Assembly: GCF_014202635.1 (NCBI RefSeq)
Contig: NZ_JACHHD010000014.1
Location: forward strand, 1-61,189
Length of the DNA: 61,189 nucleotides
Source: Faecalicoccus acidiformans
GTDB lineage: Bacteria > Bacillota_I > Bacilli_A > Erysipelotrichales > Erysipelotrichaceae
Direction: 5' to 3'
Made by a program: the position numbers and the translations under genes. Positions 53,456 to 61,189 of the stretch are shown here, one piece after another (the stretch's first letter is position 1; each line of letters starts with the position of its first letter). The notes under the pieces were generated by a model. The model was not told the DNA's origin. It searched no databases and saw only the letters and a program-made list of their open reading frames with translations.

Positions 53456-54267
53456 TGGAGTCAATGATTACGCTTGTGGTTTGTGATCTGGATGAGACTT
53501 TGTTGAATGAAGAAAAACAAATCTCAGTAACGGATCGCAGGGCCATTGAGCAGTTAAAAGACAAGGGGATCTTGTTTGGTGTCATTTCCGGGCACCCTGT
53601 TGAATCTACACGAAAAAAGCTGAGAGAATGGAAAATTGAGGATTCAACCAGTTTTATTCTGGGGATGAACGGGGGAACGTTATACGATGCGCAAACGCAG
53701 AAAATAGAAGAATATCATAAATTAAAGGGTGATGTTCTGCAACGGATCTTTCATCATTTTCAAGATGTCAACTGCATTCTGCAGTTTTATCAAGGGGATG
53801 TTCGTTATGTATCCAAGTCTACGCAGCGTACCAGAAATCAGGCAGATTCTTTTTTAGAGACTGAGGTCTTGGCAGATGTGGAATCTTTGATCCTAACGGA
53901 GTCTTTTAATAAGGTTACGCTTTATGCTGAGTCCAACAGGATGCCGGAGGTACTAGAAAAAATGATCACTTTTAAAGATCCGGATTGTATGGGATTTTTA
54001 GTGGATCCCAACCGTTTTGAATTTTCGGATCCTAGAATCAATAAGGGCTATGGACTTAAAAAGCTATGTCAGCACTATGGTGTTGCGATGGAGCATATCT
54101 TGGCTTTTGGCAATGCGACCAATGACATACCGATGTTGTCCACGGCGGGCATCGGTGTCTGTGTTCAAAATGCGACCGATGATGTCAAGGCCATTTGTGA
54201 TGTGATCAGTCCTTACACGAATGATGAAAGTGCCATCGGAAATTATTTGAATGAAAATCTTTTATAG
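53455..54267 (+). CDS. HAD-superfamily phosphatase, Cof type
   Basis: A 270-residue IIB-type HAD hydrolase with VCDLDETLLNEE as motif I and LAFGNATNDIPML as motif IV. In the last motif the usual GD(G/S)xND reads GNATND, so one metal-site Asp is Asn, as in some Cof members. The substrate is unknown. It starts at the stop codon of the aminopeptidase gene; ATG 53464 is an alternative start. Confidence 0.88.
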   Translation: MESMITLVVCDLDETLLNEEKQISVTDRRAIEQLKDKGILFGVISGHPVESTRKKLREWKIEDSTSFILGMNGGTLYDAQTQKIEEYHKLKGDVLQRIFHHFQDVNCILQFYQGDVRYVSKSTQRTRNQADSFLETEVLADVESLILTESFNKVTLYAESNRMPEVLEKMITFKDPDCMGFLVDPNRFEFSDPRINKGYGLKKLCQHYGVAMEHILAFGNATNDIPMLSTAGIGVCVQNATDDVKAICDVISPYTNDESAIGNYLNENLL

Positions 54268-54278
54268 GAGGTATGCAT

Positions 54279-55151
54279 ATGTCTCAATGGGATACAATTT
54301 ATTGTGAGCTGTGTCAGAAGATCTTAGAGGAAGGAACGAGAGTCTCCAACCGAACGGGAGTGGATACGATCAAGATCCCGGCTGCTCACTTTGAGTTGAA
54401 CTTGGAAGAAGAATTTCCGATTCTGACAACCAAACAGCTTTTTATTCGTCAAGCTGTTTTGGAGATGTTGTGGATCTATCAGGCGCAATCGAATGATGTA
54501 CGCTGGCTTCAGGAAAGAAATGTACACATATGGGATCTATGGGAGATCAATGAAGCGGGAGACTGGTGTGATGAAAAGACAGGGAAGGTCTTAAAGCATT
54601 TTGATCCTTCTTTTGCCCATACGATCGGGACCGCTTATGGTTATATCGTTAAAAAGATGGGATTGATGGATAAACTGATCGATTCTTTAAAAAATGATGT
54701 CAATGACAGAAGAAGAGTAATTTCTCTTTGGCAAGATGATTATTTAGAGTCTGCCGTCTTGCCAAGCTGTGTCTGGTCGAGTGAATGGGATGTTACAAAT
54801 GGAAAGCTCAATCTGTGGGTCCATCAAAGAAGCTGCGATGTCCCTTTGGGTCTTCCTTTTAATGTGACGCAGTATGCTGTTTTATTGATGATGCTGGCTC
54901 AGGTTACGGATCTAAAACCAGGAACGATCAACTGGTCGATCAAAGATGCACATATCTATGTGAATCAGGTGGATGGAATCAAGGAACAGCTGGAACGCTA
55001 TCATACAAACGGAAGCCTTCCGGCCCCTACGTTATGGCTCAATCCGGAAATCCGTGATTTTTATGACTTTGATCATTCCAAGGAATTGAAAGATATCAAA
55101 TTACTAAACTATCAACATATGGGAAAGATCCAATTCCCATTAGCACAATAG
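54279..55151 (+). CDS. thyA: Thymidylate synthase
   Basis: Converts dUMP to dTMP with methylene-tetrahydrofolate. It is 290 residues. The catalytic Cys lies in LPSCVWSSEWDV, where most family members have PCH and a QF pair, so the neighbours of the nucleophile are atypical. QRSCDVPLGLPFN and DAHIYVNQVDGI are standard. The ATG at 54279 has the right distance to AGGAGG; an ATG two codons earlier is too close. The folate-regenerating folA follows after 9 bases. Confidence 0.95.
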   Translation: MSQWDTIYCELCQKILEEGTRVSNRTGVDTIKIPAAHFELNLEEEFPILTTKQLFIRQAVLEMLWIYQAQSNDVRWLQERNVHIWDLWEINEAGDWCDEKTGKVLKHFDPSFAHTIGTAYGYIVKKMGLMDKLIDSLKNDVNDRRRVISLWQDDYLESAVLPSCVWSSEWDVTNGKLNLWVHQRSCDVPLGLPFNVTQYAVLLMMLAQVTDLKPGTINWSIKDAHIYVNQVDGIKEQLERYHTNGSLPAPTLWLNPEIRDFYDFDHSKELKDIKLLNYQHMGKIQFPLAQ

Positions 55152-55160
55152 GAGAATCAG

Positions 55161-55640
55161 ATGAAATTGACGATGATAGCCGCTATTGGCAAAAACAACG
55201 AATTGGGAAAGGATAACAAGCTTCTTTGGCATTTGCCGCAAGATATGAAATTTTTTCGAGAACAGACCAAGGGACATACCATTATCATGGGGCGGAAGAC
55301 ATTTGAATCCTTGCCGGGCCTGCTGCCCCATCGTCATCATATCGTGATTTCGAGAAGCCATCCGGACTTGCCCAAAGAAGTGGAGATCTTTGATTCGCCG
55401 GATGCGTTTATTGAAGCATATCAGGATACAGAGGAAGAGATCTTTGTGATTGGCGGAGCCATGATCTATAAGGAGTTCTTGCCTTGTGCTTATCGTCTGC
55501 TCTTGACGGAGATCGACCAGGATTATGATGCCGATGCTTTTTTTCCAAAATTCGACCAAGAGGATTATACAAAGACGATCTTAACGGACATTACAGAAGA
55601 AGGCGTCCATTATCACCATATTGAGTATAAGAGGAAGTAA
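55161..55640 (+). CDS. folA: Dihydrofolate reductase
   Basis: A 159-residue NADPH-dependent reductase that regenerates tetrahydrofolate after ThyA. Signs are MIAAIGKNNELGKDNKLLWHLPQDMKF (shown in part), IIMGRKTFESLP and FVIGGAMIYKEFL. AGGAG precedes the ATG. It forms a thyA-folA operon. Confidence 0.96.
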   Translation: MKLTMIAAIGKNNELGKDNKLLWHLPQDMKFFREQTKGHTIIMGRKTFESLPGLLPHRHHIVISRSHPDLPKEVEIFDSPDAFIEAYQDTEEEIFVIGGAMIYKEFLPCAYRLLLTEIDQDYDADAFFPKFDQEDYTKTILTDITEEGVHYHHIEYKRK

Positions 55641-55772
55641 ACAGCTTCCTTTTATTTCTATTGGATCGTCTTAAGAAAGAGAACGCAAAAAAATGTATTT
55701 TTGATCAATTCTGTTTTTAAATCTTGGTTGCACTTTGTTTGTAATTGTGCTAATATAACTAAGCTTAGTCAT

Positions 55773-55848
55773 GGACCCCTAGCTCAGCTGGCAGAGCAAC
55801 TGACTCTTAATCAGTGGGTCTGGGGTTCGAATCCCCAGGGGTCCACCA
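55773..55848 (+). tRNA. tRNA-Lys (CTT)
   Basis: Complete cloverleaf with acceptor GGACCCC / GGGGTCC, anticodon loop CTCTTAA (anticodon CTT), T-loop GGTTCGAATCC and encoded ACCA. Confidence 0.95.
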
Positions 55849-55859
55849 TGATGAAAGAT

Positions 55860-55892
55860 AGCCTATAAGTGAAATGCTTGTAGGCTTTTTTT
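55860..55892 (+). terminator. Intrinsic terminator after tRNA-Lys
   Basis: Hairpin AGCCTATAAG / CTTGTAGGCT followed by T's. Confidence 0.85.
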
Positions 55893-56041
55893 GTGGTTGA
55901 AAGAAAACGGATAATGGCGGTTGTATCCTGTTTTATCGCATGATTTCTAATGATTTTTATAATGGAACGTGATAGAATCAAAAAGGCAGTAGTATCTGCT
56001 TTTTTAATGTGTGTAAGAGTATTTTGAAAGGAATGGATTTT

Positions 56042-56989
56042 ATGAGAAATACGACGCTTGTGATTATGGCTGCTGGAATAGGAAGTCGATTTGGCGGAGG
56101 AATCAAACAACTGGAACCCGTAGGGCTTCAAGATGAGATCATTATGGATTATTCGATCCATGATGCTATTCAGGCAGGATTTAATAAAATCGTTTTTGTG
56201 ATTCGAAAAGATATTGAGGATGACTTTAGAGAACGGATTGGAAATCGTATCGAGGCCATGGCACAAAAACAAAATGTATCTATCGAATATGCGTTTCAGG
56301 ATCTGAACAATGTGCCAGAAGGATTTGTGGTTCCAAATGGAAGAACAAAACCGTGGGGAACAGGGCAGGCGGTATTAGCGGCCAAAGAATTTCTTCATGA
56401 ACCGTTTGCGGTCATCAATGCGGATGATTATTATGGCAAAGAGGCTTTTCGACAATTACATGATTGGTTGGTATTAGACCATGAAGATAATGCCTATGCG
56501 ATGGCGGGCTTTATTTTAAAAAACACATTATCAGACAATGGTGGTGTGACTCGTGGTGTATGTAAAGTGCAAGAGGGACATACGCATATCGTGGATGTAG
56601 TAGAAACTTCTAATATTGTAAAAGTGGATGGAAACAAGGTAGAAGCTGATGGGATGGAATTGGATCCGAACTCTTATGTTTCTATGAATTTTTGGGGCTT
56701 TCCGGCTAAAGAAGGACAGTCTCCGGCCTTTATAGAAGTTTTAGAAAAAAACTTTATTGAATTTTTTAAAAAAGATGTAGTGACTAATCCATTAAAAGCA
56801 GAGTATTTACTTCCTACATTGATTGGGCATTTGTTGGAAGAGAATGAATGCACTGTCAAAGTGCTGGAAACGCATGATAAATGGTTTGGTGTTACTTATA
56901 AAGAAGACAAACCGGCTGTGATGGATAGTTTTAGAAACTTGATTGAACAGGGAATCTATAACAAGGACTTGTATTCAGATTTGGTTTAG
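56042..56989 (+). CDS. Nucleotidyltransferase family protein (sugar-nucleotide type)
   Basis: A 315-residue protein of the GT-A nucleotidyltransferase fold: MAAGIGSRFGGGIKQLEPVG at the start, WGTGQAVLAAKEF and FAVINADDYYGKEAF. Such enzymes join an NTP to a sugar phosphate; the sugar cannot be named. AAAGGA precedes the ATG by 10 bases. It lies between tRNA-Lys and the infC operon. Confidence 0.87.
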   Translation: MRNTTLVIMAAGIGSRFGGGIKQLEPVGLQDEIIMDYSIHDAIQAGFNKIVFVIRKDIEDDFRERIGNRIEAMAQKQNVSIEYAFQDLNNVPEGFVVPNGRTKPWGTGQAVLAAKEFLHEPFAVINADDYYGKEAFRQLHDWLVLDHEDNAYAMAGFILKNTLSDNGGVTRGVCKVQEGHTHIVDVVETSNIVKVDGNKVEADGMELDPNSYVSMNFWGFPAKEGQSPAFIEVLEKNFIEFFKKDVVTNPLKAEYLLPTLIGHLLEENECTVKVLETHDKWFGVTYKEDKPAVMDSFRNLIEQGIYNKDLYSDLV

Positions 56990-57044
56990 ATTTTTCAATC
57001 TTGTAATTGTTATAATTACAATAAATAATCCTTTACTTTCAGAA

Positions 57045-57187
57045 AAAGGTTTGATATCATGTATAGGCAAAGAAATGGAAAGAGTGAAGTACCCCTTCTC
57101 ACCTGATGCATTTGGATGCATAGGTCAAGAGCCAGTTCGTTATGAATTTGTCTTTTTAAATGGGTACTTTGTGTGCCCATTTTTTTA
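57045..57187 (+). promoter_or_regulatory. infC-rpmI-rplT leader with terminator
   Basis: A gene-free leader ends in AAATGGGTAC / GTGCCCATTT with a T-run (57158-57187), just before the ribosome site of infC. In Bacillota this operon is controlled by a leader that ribosomal protein L20 binds; the position suits that, but I could not match its consensus by eye. Confidence 0.6.
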
Positions 57188-57201
57188 TAGAGAAAAGGTA
57201 G

Positions 57202-57750
57202 GTGTCGAATATCAATAATCGGAAAGTGGCCCCAAACAACGTTAATACGGATTTGTTTAACGAAAAGATCCCCTTCAAAGAAGTTTTAGTTATTGATGCA
57301 AATGGTGATCAATTGGGTGTTATGTCAAAAAGGGATGCGTTGGAGAAAGCATATAGTCAGAATTTAGACTTGTTGTGTGTTGCCCCTAAGGCAAGACCAG
57401 CAGTATGCAAGATCCTGGATTATGGACGTTATCATTTTGAGCAACAGAAGAAAGCTAAGGAAGCAAAACGCAAACAACATGTTGTGGAAATTAAAGCTTT
57501 GCGTCTGTCGCCTATTATCGATACGCATGATTTTGAAACGAAGCTGAAACATGCTCAGAAGTGGATTAATGCTGGAATGAAGGTCAAAATTGATATGCGA
57601 TTCCGTGGTCGAATGATTTCTCGTCAGGAAGTGGGAAAAGAGATTATGAATCAGTTCCTGGAAAAGATGAGTGACATTGCGACAGTTGAGAAAAAGCCTT
57701 CATTAGAAGGAAATACGATGTCAACGGTGCTTGCACCTAAGAAAAAATAA
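57202..57750 (+). CDS. infC: Translation initiation factor IF-3
   Basis: IF-3 of about 180 residues with ANGDQLGVMSKRDAL, KPAVCKILDYGRYHFE-like (here RPAVCKILDYGRYHFE) and LRFRGR-type (DMRFRGRMI) segments. No ATG lies in the right place. GTG at 57202 is directly at the AGGTAGG site, whereas ATC at 57211 has the right distance. IF-3 genes often start at a rare AUU or AUC codon so that IF-3 limits its own synthesis. ATC (three codons inside the given start) is therefore likely the true start. Confidence 0.94.
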   Translation: MSNINNRKVAPNNVNTDLFNEKIPFKEVLVIDANGDQLGVMSKRDALEKAYSQNLDLLCVAPKARPAVCKILDYGRYHFEQQKKAKEAKRKQHVVEIKALRLSPIIDTHDFETKLKHAQKWINAGMKVKIDMRFRGRMISRQEVGKEIMNQFLEKMSDIATVEKKPSLEGNTMSTVLAPKKK

Positions 57751-57763
57751 GGAGGAATAGACT

Positions 57764-57958
57764 ATGCCTAAAATGAAGAGCCACAGAGGTTTGGCAAAAC
57801 GTGTTAAGAAAACTGGTTCAGGGAAATTAAAGAGAAGCCATGCTTACACTTCTCACCGTTTCCATGGAAAGACTAAGAAACAGCGTCGTCATTTGGCAAA
57901 ACCATCTACGGTACATCCAACTGACTACAAACGTATCAAAGAAATGTTAGTGAAATAA
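57764..57958 (+). CDS. rpmI: 50S ribosomal protein L35
   Basis: A 64-residue, very basic protein starting [20 protein letters not shown], the L35 signature. AAGGAGGA precedes the ATG. It is the middle gene of the infC-rpmI-rplT operon. Confidence 0.97.
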   Translation: MPKMKSHRGLAKRVKKTGSGKLKRSHAYTSHRFHGKTKKQRRHLAKPSTVHPTDYKRIKEMLVK

Positions 57959-57972
57959 GGGAGGAATAAAGT

Positions 57973-58329
57973 ATGGCAAGAGTTAAAGGTGGAACTGTAT
58001 CACGCGCTAGAAGAAAAAGAGTCTTAAAACTGGCTAAGGGATACTTTGGTTCAAAACACACATTATATAAAACTGCTAATGAGCAGGTAATGCATTCATT
58101 CAAATATGCATACAATGACCGTCGTAAGTTAAAAGGAAACATGCGTAAGCTGTGGATCACTCGTATCAACGCAGCTGCTCGTATGCATGACTTATCTTAT
58201 TCTCGTTTGATGCATGGTTTGAAATTAGCAAATATCCAGATCAACCGTAAGATGTTGTCTGAAATGGCTATCCATGACGAACAAGGTTTTGCCAAGATTT
58301 GTGAAGAAGCTAAAGGCGCTTTAAACTAA
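57973..58329 (+). CDS. rplT: 50S ribosomal protein L20
   Basis: A 118-residue protein starting [19 protein letters not shown] and containing [16 protein letters not shown], typical of L20. L20 helps assemble the 50S subunit and in Bacillota represses its own operon through the leader. GGGAGGA precedes the ATG; a terminator follows. Confidence 0.97.
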   Translation: MARVKGGTVSRARRKRVLKLAKGYFGSKHTLYKTANEQVMHSFKYAYNDRRKLKGNMRKLWITRINAAARMHDLSYSRLMHGLKLANIQINRKMLSEMAIHDEQGFAKICEEAKGALN

Positions 58330-58341
58330 GTATTTAAACAC

Positions 58342-58371
58342 AGGTGTGGCATTGTTTGTCACACCTTTTAA
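58342..58371 (+). terminator. Intrinsic terminator after rplT
   Basis: Hairpin AGGTGTG / CACACCT followed by TTTTA. Confidence 0.8.
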
Positions 58372-58434
58372 GTTTGCCTTAAACTTTGCATTATGATTTA
58401 ATGATAAAGATGGAAACAGAAATGAGGTTTATGT

Positions 58435-59973
58435 ATGAAAAAAGTCAGCCGTAAAAAACCAGTGAATAAGGGATACAGAATTTTTTCAATCATTTTAACT
58501 ATTCTTTTGGTTTTGATTTCTTTCTTTACAGTTTTTGAAATCTACTCCATGAATGTATTGACGCCCATGCTTACAGTCATGGTGATTGTCATCTTTATTT
58601 TGATTGATGCCATTCTAGGTTTATTGTTGATTTTCAGTGCGAAAAAAATTGTATCGAGAATCTTATTCTCCATTCTGACCGTTGTCGTTACTGTGGTATT
58701 TGCGCTGGGCGGATTTTACATGTTCCAGGCTAATTCTCTTTTGAACAATATCACAACAAGTGAGGGCGATATTAAAAACACGGTATCTTTAATTGTTTTG
58801 GATGATAGTAAATACGAAGAATTAAAGGATATTGCCGGAGAAAAGATTGGTACATTAAAGTCTATTGATACTTATGGTACTGAACAAAGCTTAGATGATA
58901 TCAGCTCTGAAGGTGTTGAAGTAGAGAATGAAAAATATGATAGCGTTCAAGCTGAAGTGAAAGCTTTATATGATGGTGATGTAGAAGCCGTAGTATTAAA
59001 TGAAACATATCGCGGCACAGTTGAAGAAATGGAAGATTATGCAGATTTTAGTTCAAAGACACGCGTCTTACACGAAACCGTTTATTATACAGATCGTGTA
59101 GAGAACACGGCCAAATCCGTTGATGATATCACATCACATGCATTTAATATTTTGATTAGCGGAAACGATACCTACGGTGATTTAAGTACTGTATCTAGAT
59201 CAGATGTCAATATGATTGTCACTGTAAACCCTGAAACAGGTGTGATTTTACTGACAAGTATTCCACGTGACTATTATGTTACTACAGAATGTGATCCGGC
59301 TTTAGGATGCCAGGTTGGTGCTTTAGATAAACTGACTCATACAGGAGTACATGGTGTCGAAACTACACAGGCTACTTTAGAGAACTTGTTAGGAATTGAA
59401 ATCAACTATAATTTCCGAGTCAACTTCTCTAGCTTAGTAGATATTGTAGATGCCTTAGGTGGAATCGATGTCACAGTTGAACCAGGTTATGCCGTACCGA
59501 ATTTGTTGCACGGAAATGGCCGTGGAGTTACAGAAGGCGTAAATCACTTGGATGGAGAACTGGCTCTAGCGTATGCACGTGAACGTTATGCTTATGAAGA
59601 AGGTGACCGTCAACGTGTTAAAAACCAGCAGCAAGTAATTATGGGAATTGTAGATAAGGCCACATCACCTGCAATTCTGACTAACTTTGCTTCCTTGATG
59701 AATGCCTTAAGCGGTGCTTTTGAAACAAATATGAGTACAGCAGAGATTCAACAATTGATTCAATATCAATTAAGCAGTTCTCCAGATTGGAAATTTGTAC
59801 AGTATTCATTAGATGGTACGGGATCAACAGAAATGTGTGCGGAACTAGGTGATGCCGCATACGTTATGATTCCGGATGAGAGCACTGTTCAAACAGCTAA
59901 AGAAAAAATTGAGGCAGTAATGAATGGGGAATCAGCGGATTCAGTTACTGGTATAGACAATTCTGAAAAATAG
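58435..59973 (+). CDS. LytR-CpsA-Psr (LCP) family protein
   Basis: A 512-residue membrane protein: three helices in residues 15-105, an outside accessory domain (about 115-225) and the LCP domain (about 235-400) with SRSDVNMIVTVNP, LTSIPRDYYV, LDALGGIDV-like (VDALGGIDV), LDGELALAYARERY and DRQRVKNQQQVI. LCP enzymes attach teichoic acids or polysaccharides to peptidoglycan. The gene lies just before a sugar-nucleotide gene, suggesting a polysaccharide cluster. AATGAGGT precedes the ATG. Confidence 0.93.
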   Translation: MKKVSRKKPVNKGYRIFSIILTILLVLISFFTVFEIYSMNVLTPMLTVMVIVIFILIDAILGLLLIFSAKKIVSRILFSILTVVVTVVFALGGFYMFQANSLLNNITTSEGDIKNTVSLIVLDDSKYEELKDIAGEKIGTLKSIDTYGTEQSLDDISSEGVEVENEKYDSVQAEVKALYDGDVEAVVLNETYRGTVEEMEDYADFSSKTRVLHETVYYTDRVENTAKSVDDITSHAFNILISGNDTYGDLSTVSRSDVNMIVTVNPETGVILLTSIPRDYYVTTECDPALGCQVGALDKLTHTGVHGVETTQATLENLLGIEINYNFRVNFSSLVDIVDALGGIDVTVEPGYAVPNLLHGNGRGVTEGVNHLDGELALAYARERYAYEEGDRQRVKNQQQVIMGIVDKATSPAILTNFASLMNALSGAFETNMSTAEIQQLIQYQLSSSPDWKFVQYSLDGTGSTEMCAELGDAAYVMIPDESTVQTAKEKIEAVMNGESADSVTGIDNSEK

Positions 59974-59991
59974 ATAGTTGATGATTTATAG

Positions 59992-60028
59992 AGCAGTTAA
60001 GATGTAATGGCGCATTTTAACTGCTTTA
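59992..60028 (+). terminator. Probable terminator after LCP gene
   Basis: Inverted repeat AGCAGTTAA / TTAACTGCT with a loop of about 16 bases and a weak T-run. Confidence 0.55.
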
Positions 60029-60068
60029 TCATGAACAATCATTTTAAATGGGAAGGATTTTGATAACA

Positions 60069-61130
60069 ATGTTATGTGCTTTGATCATGGCAGGAGGAAA
60101 GGGTACAAGATTTTGGCCCGCATCTACCGAAGAAAAACCAAAACAGTTTTTAAATCTTTTAGGCAATAGAACTATGTTACAGATGACTGTAGATCGTTTA
60201 TTACCTTTGATTCCAATGAATAGAATTTTTGTTTGTGTAGGAGAAAACTATAAACAATTGTGTTTTGAACAGTTACCAAACTTGCCGAAAGAAAATATTA
60301 TTATAGAACCAGAAGGAAAAAATACAGCACCTTGTATAATGTTATCTTCCGTTTTTATAAATAATATATACAAAAACGCTAACTTAATTGTCGTTCCTTC
60401 AGACCATGTTATAAAAAAACAGCAAGAGTTTTTAGAAGTTTTGCAAAAAGCAAACAAGTATCTTGATGAACAAGGAGAAGGCATTATAACCTTAGGTATT
60501 AAGCCAAGTAGGCCTGAAACAGGATATGGATATATTAATTATTCAAATCCAATAGATAATCAAAACTTTATTTATGAAGTAATACAATTTGTGGAAAAGC
60601 CAGATTTGGAAAAGGCAAAACAATATATTAACGATGGAAAGTATTTATGGAATGCAGGGATGTTTATTTTCAAGATTGAGTACATGTTAACTCAATTTGA
60701 TTTGCATTCTCATAATATATATAAAGCATTGGTAGACTTACCTAATTTTCATGATGCGGATTATGATTCTGTTTTAGCTGCAAAGTATTCTAATTGTGAG
60801 GCCATTTCTATAGATTATGCAATTATGGAAAAATGTAATAAACTTTATGTCATACCTGCAGATTTGGATTGGGATGATGTTGGTAGTTGGAGTGCTTTAC
60901 AAAGATATTTGAAAAAAGATTCTTTTAATAATATATCTAATCAAAATGTACTTTTCGAAAATAGTTTTAACAATGTTGTCTTTTCAGAAGACGATAATGT
61001 CATACTATTAGATGTGGATGATTTGTTTGTCATTCAGGTAGAAAACAAACTTATCATAGGAAAAAAAGAATCTATTAGTAAAGTTCATCTTTATAAGGAG
61101 ACCAGCTATGAATCTGTCAAGAAAAAATAG
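60069..61130 (+). CDS. manC: Mannose-1-phosphate guanylyltransferase
   Basis: Makes GDP-mannose from GTP and mannose 1-phosphate. About 353 residues: MAGGKGTRFWPASTEEKPKQ at the start is the GMP-transferase signature; FVEKPDLEKA, WNAGMFIFK and LDWDDVGSWSAL complete it. There is no fused isomerase domain, as in the short form. It is more AT-rich than upstream genes, which may mark transfer, and would supply sugar for a surface polymer encoded beyond the window. The ATG at 60069 follows GGAAGGA; 60048 is less likely. Confidence 0.93.
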   Translation: MLCALIMAGGKGTRFWPASTEEKPKQFLNLLGNRTMLQMTVDRLLPLIPMNRIFVCVGENYKQLCFEQLPNLPKENIIIEPEGKNTAPCIMLSSVFINNIYKNANLIVVPSDHVIKKQQEFLEVLQKANKYLDEQGEGIITLGIKPSRPETGYGYINYSNPIDNQNFIYEVIQFVEKPDLEKAKQYINDGKYLWNAGMFIFKIEYMLTQFDLHSHNIYKALVDLPNFHDADYDSVLAAKYSNCEAISIDYAIMEKCNKLYVIPADLDWDDVGSWSALQRYLKKDSFNNISNQNVLFENSFNNVVFSEDDNVILLDVDDLFVIQVENKLIIGKKESISKVHLYKETSYESVKKK

Positions 61131-61189
61131 CTGATTTTCAATAAATGTTTGTTTATCGTTGATTCCTTAAAATTGGGTATACGAAAAAC

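Noticed and set aside
1-61189. CRISPR array, phage genes or insertion-sequence transposase
   Set aside because: I saw no regularly spaced repeats, no cas genes and no transposase or phage structural frames in the window.

Overview
The window looks like a chromosome segment of an anaerobic, low-GC Gram-positive bacterium (Bacillota), most likely one of the Erysipelotrichia; the class is inferred from gene content, not proven. Supporting signs are strong AGGAGG ribosome-binding sites, the standard genetic code, a T-box, FMN and B12 riboswitches, several ECF-type vitamin transporters, an oxygen-sensitive NrdD-type glycyl radical protein, many short-signal lipoproteins, and LCP, M23 and VanY cell-wall proteins.

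Layout. 1-2.9 kb: 3' end of a 5S rRNA, two lipoproteins, cardiolipin synthase. 2.9-8.1 kb: fumarase (minus strand), pullulanase, an unusual IMP dehydrogenase. 8.1-15 kb: a MarR/radical-SAM fusion next to an NrdD-like glycyl radical protein, then a heterodimeric ABC exporter behind a palindromic promoter. 15-19.2 kb: a Fic-like protein, then a minus-strand cobalamin locus (B12 riboswitch, adenosyltransferase, ECF S-component, DUF4430 lipoprotein, AraC regulator, broken corrinoid-activator gene). 19.2-23.8 kb: an AT-rich accessory zone with gene remains (adhesin fragment, broken ICE primase-like gene) around an intact FMN riboswitch/RibU/FMN-protein operon and an HU gene. 23.8-28.8 kb: two-component system plus MacB/FtsX-type ABC transporter. 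29.4-31.3 kb: tRNA-Leu and tRNA-Thr around a membrane coiled-coil protein. 31.4-40.5 kb: envelope genes (SGNH hydrolase, O-antigen-ligase-like protein, M23 peptidase, VanY), RsmF, YitT and a DUF2130 protein.

40.5-48.2 kb: a T-box-controlled histidine operon hisZ-G-D-C-B-H-A-F-I-E with overlapping or abutting genes. 48.2-51.2 kb: two copies of what looks like an unrecognised structured small RNA. Between them is a minus-strand pair (nucleoside hydrolase plus ECF S-component) that resembles queuosine salvage, and beyond them a ZIP transporter. 51.3-55.6 kb: murI, M18 aminopeptidase, HAD phosphatase, thyA-folA. 55.7-61.2 kb: tRNA-Lys, a nucleotidyltransferase, infC-rpmI-rplT with its leader, an LCP-family protein and a mannose-1-phosphate guanylyltransferase that may open a polysaccharide cluster.

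Most notable: (i) the two-copy small RNA with a shared 5' half and compensatory stems; (ii) an NrdD homologue that keeps its glycyl-radical site but appears to have lost the canonical catalytic cysteines, encoded with a MarR-fused activase; (iii) a B12-riboswitch operon pairing an ECF S-component with a DUF4430 lipoprotein; (iv) several genes whose -10 box lies 6-8 nt before the ATG, implying leaderless mRNAs.
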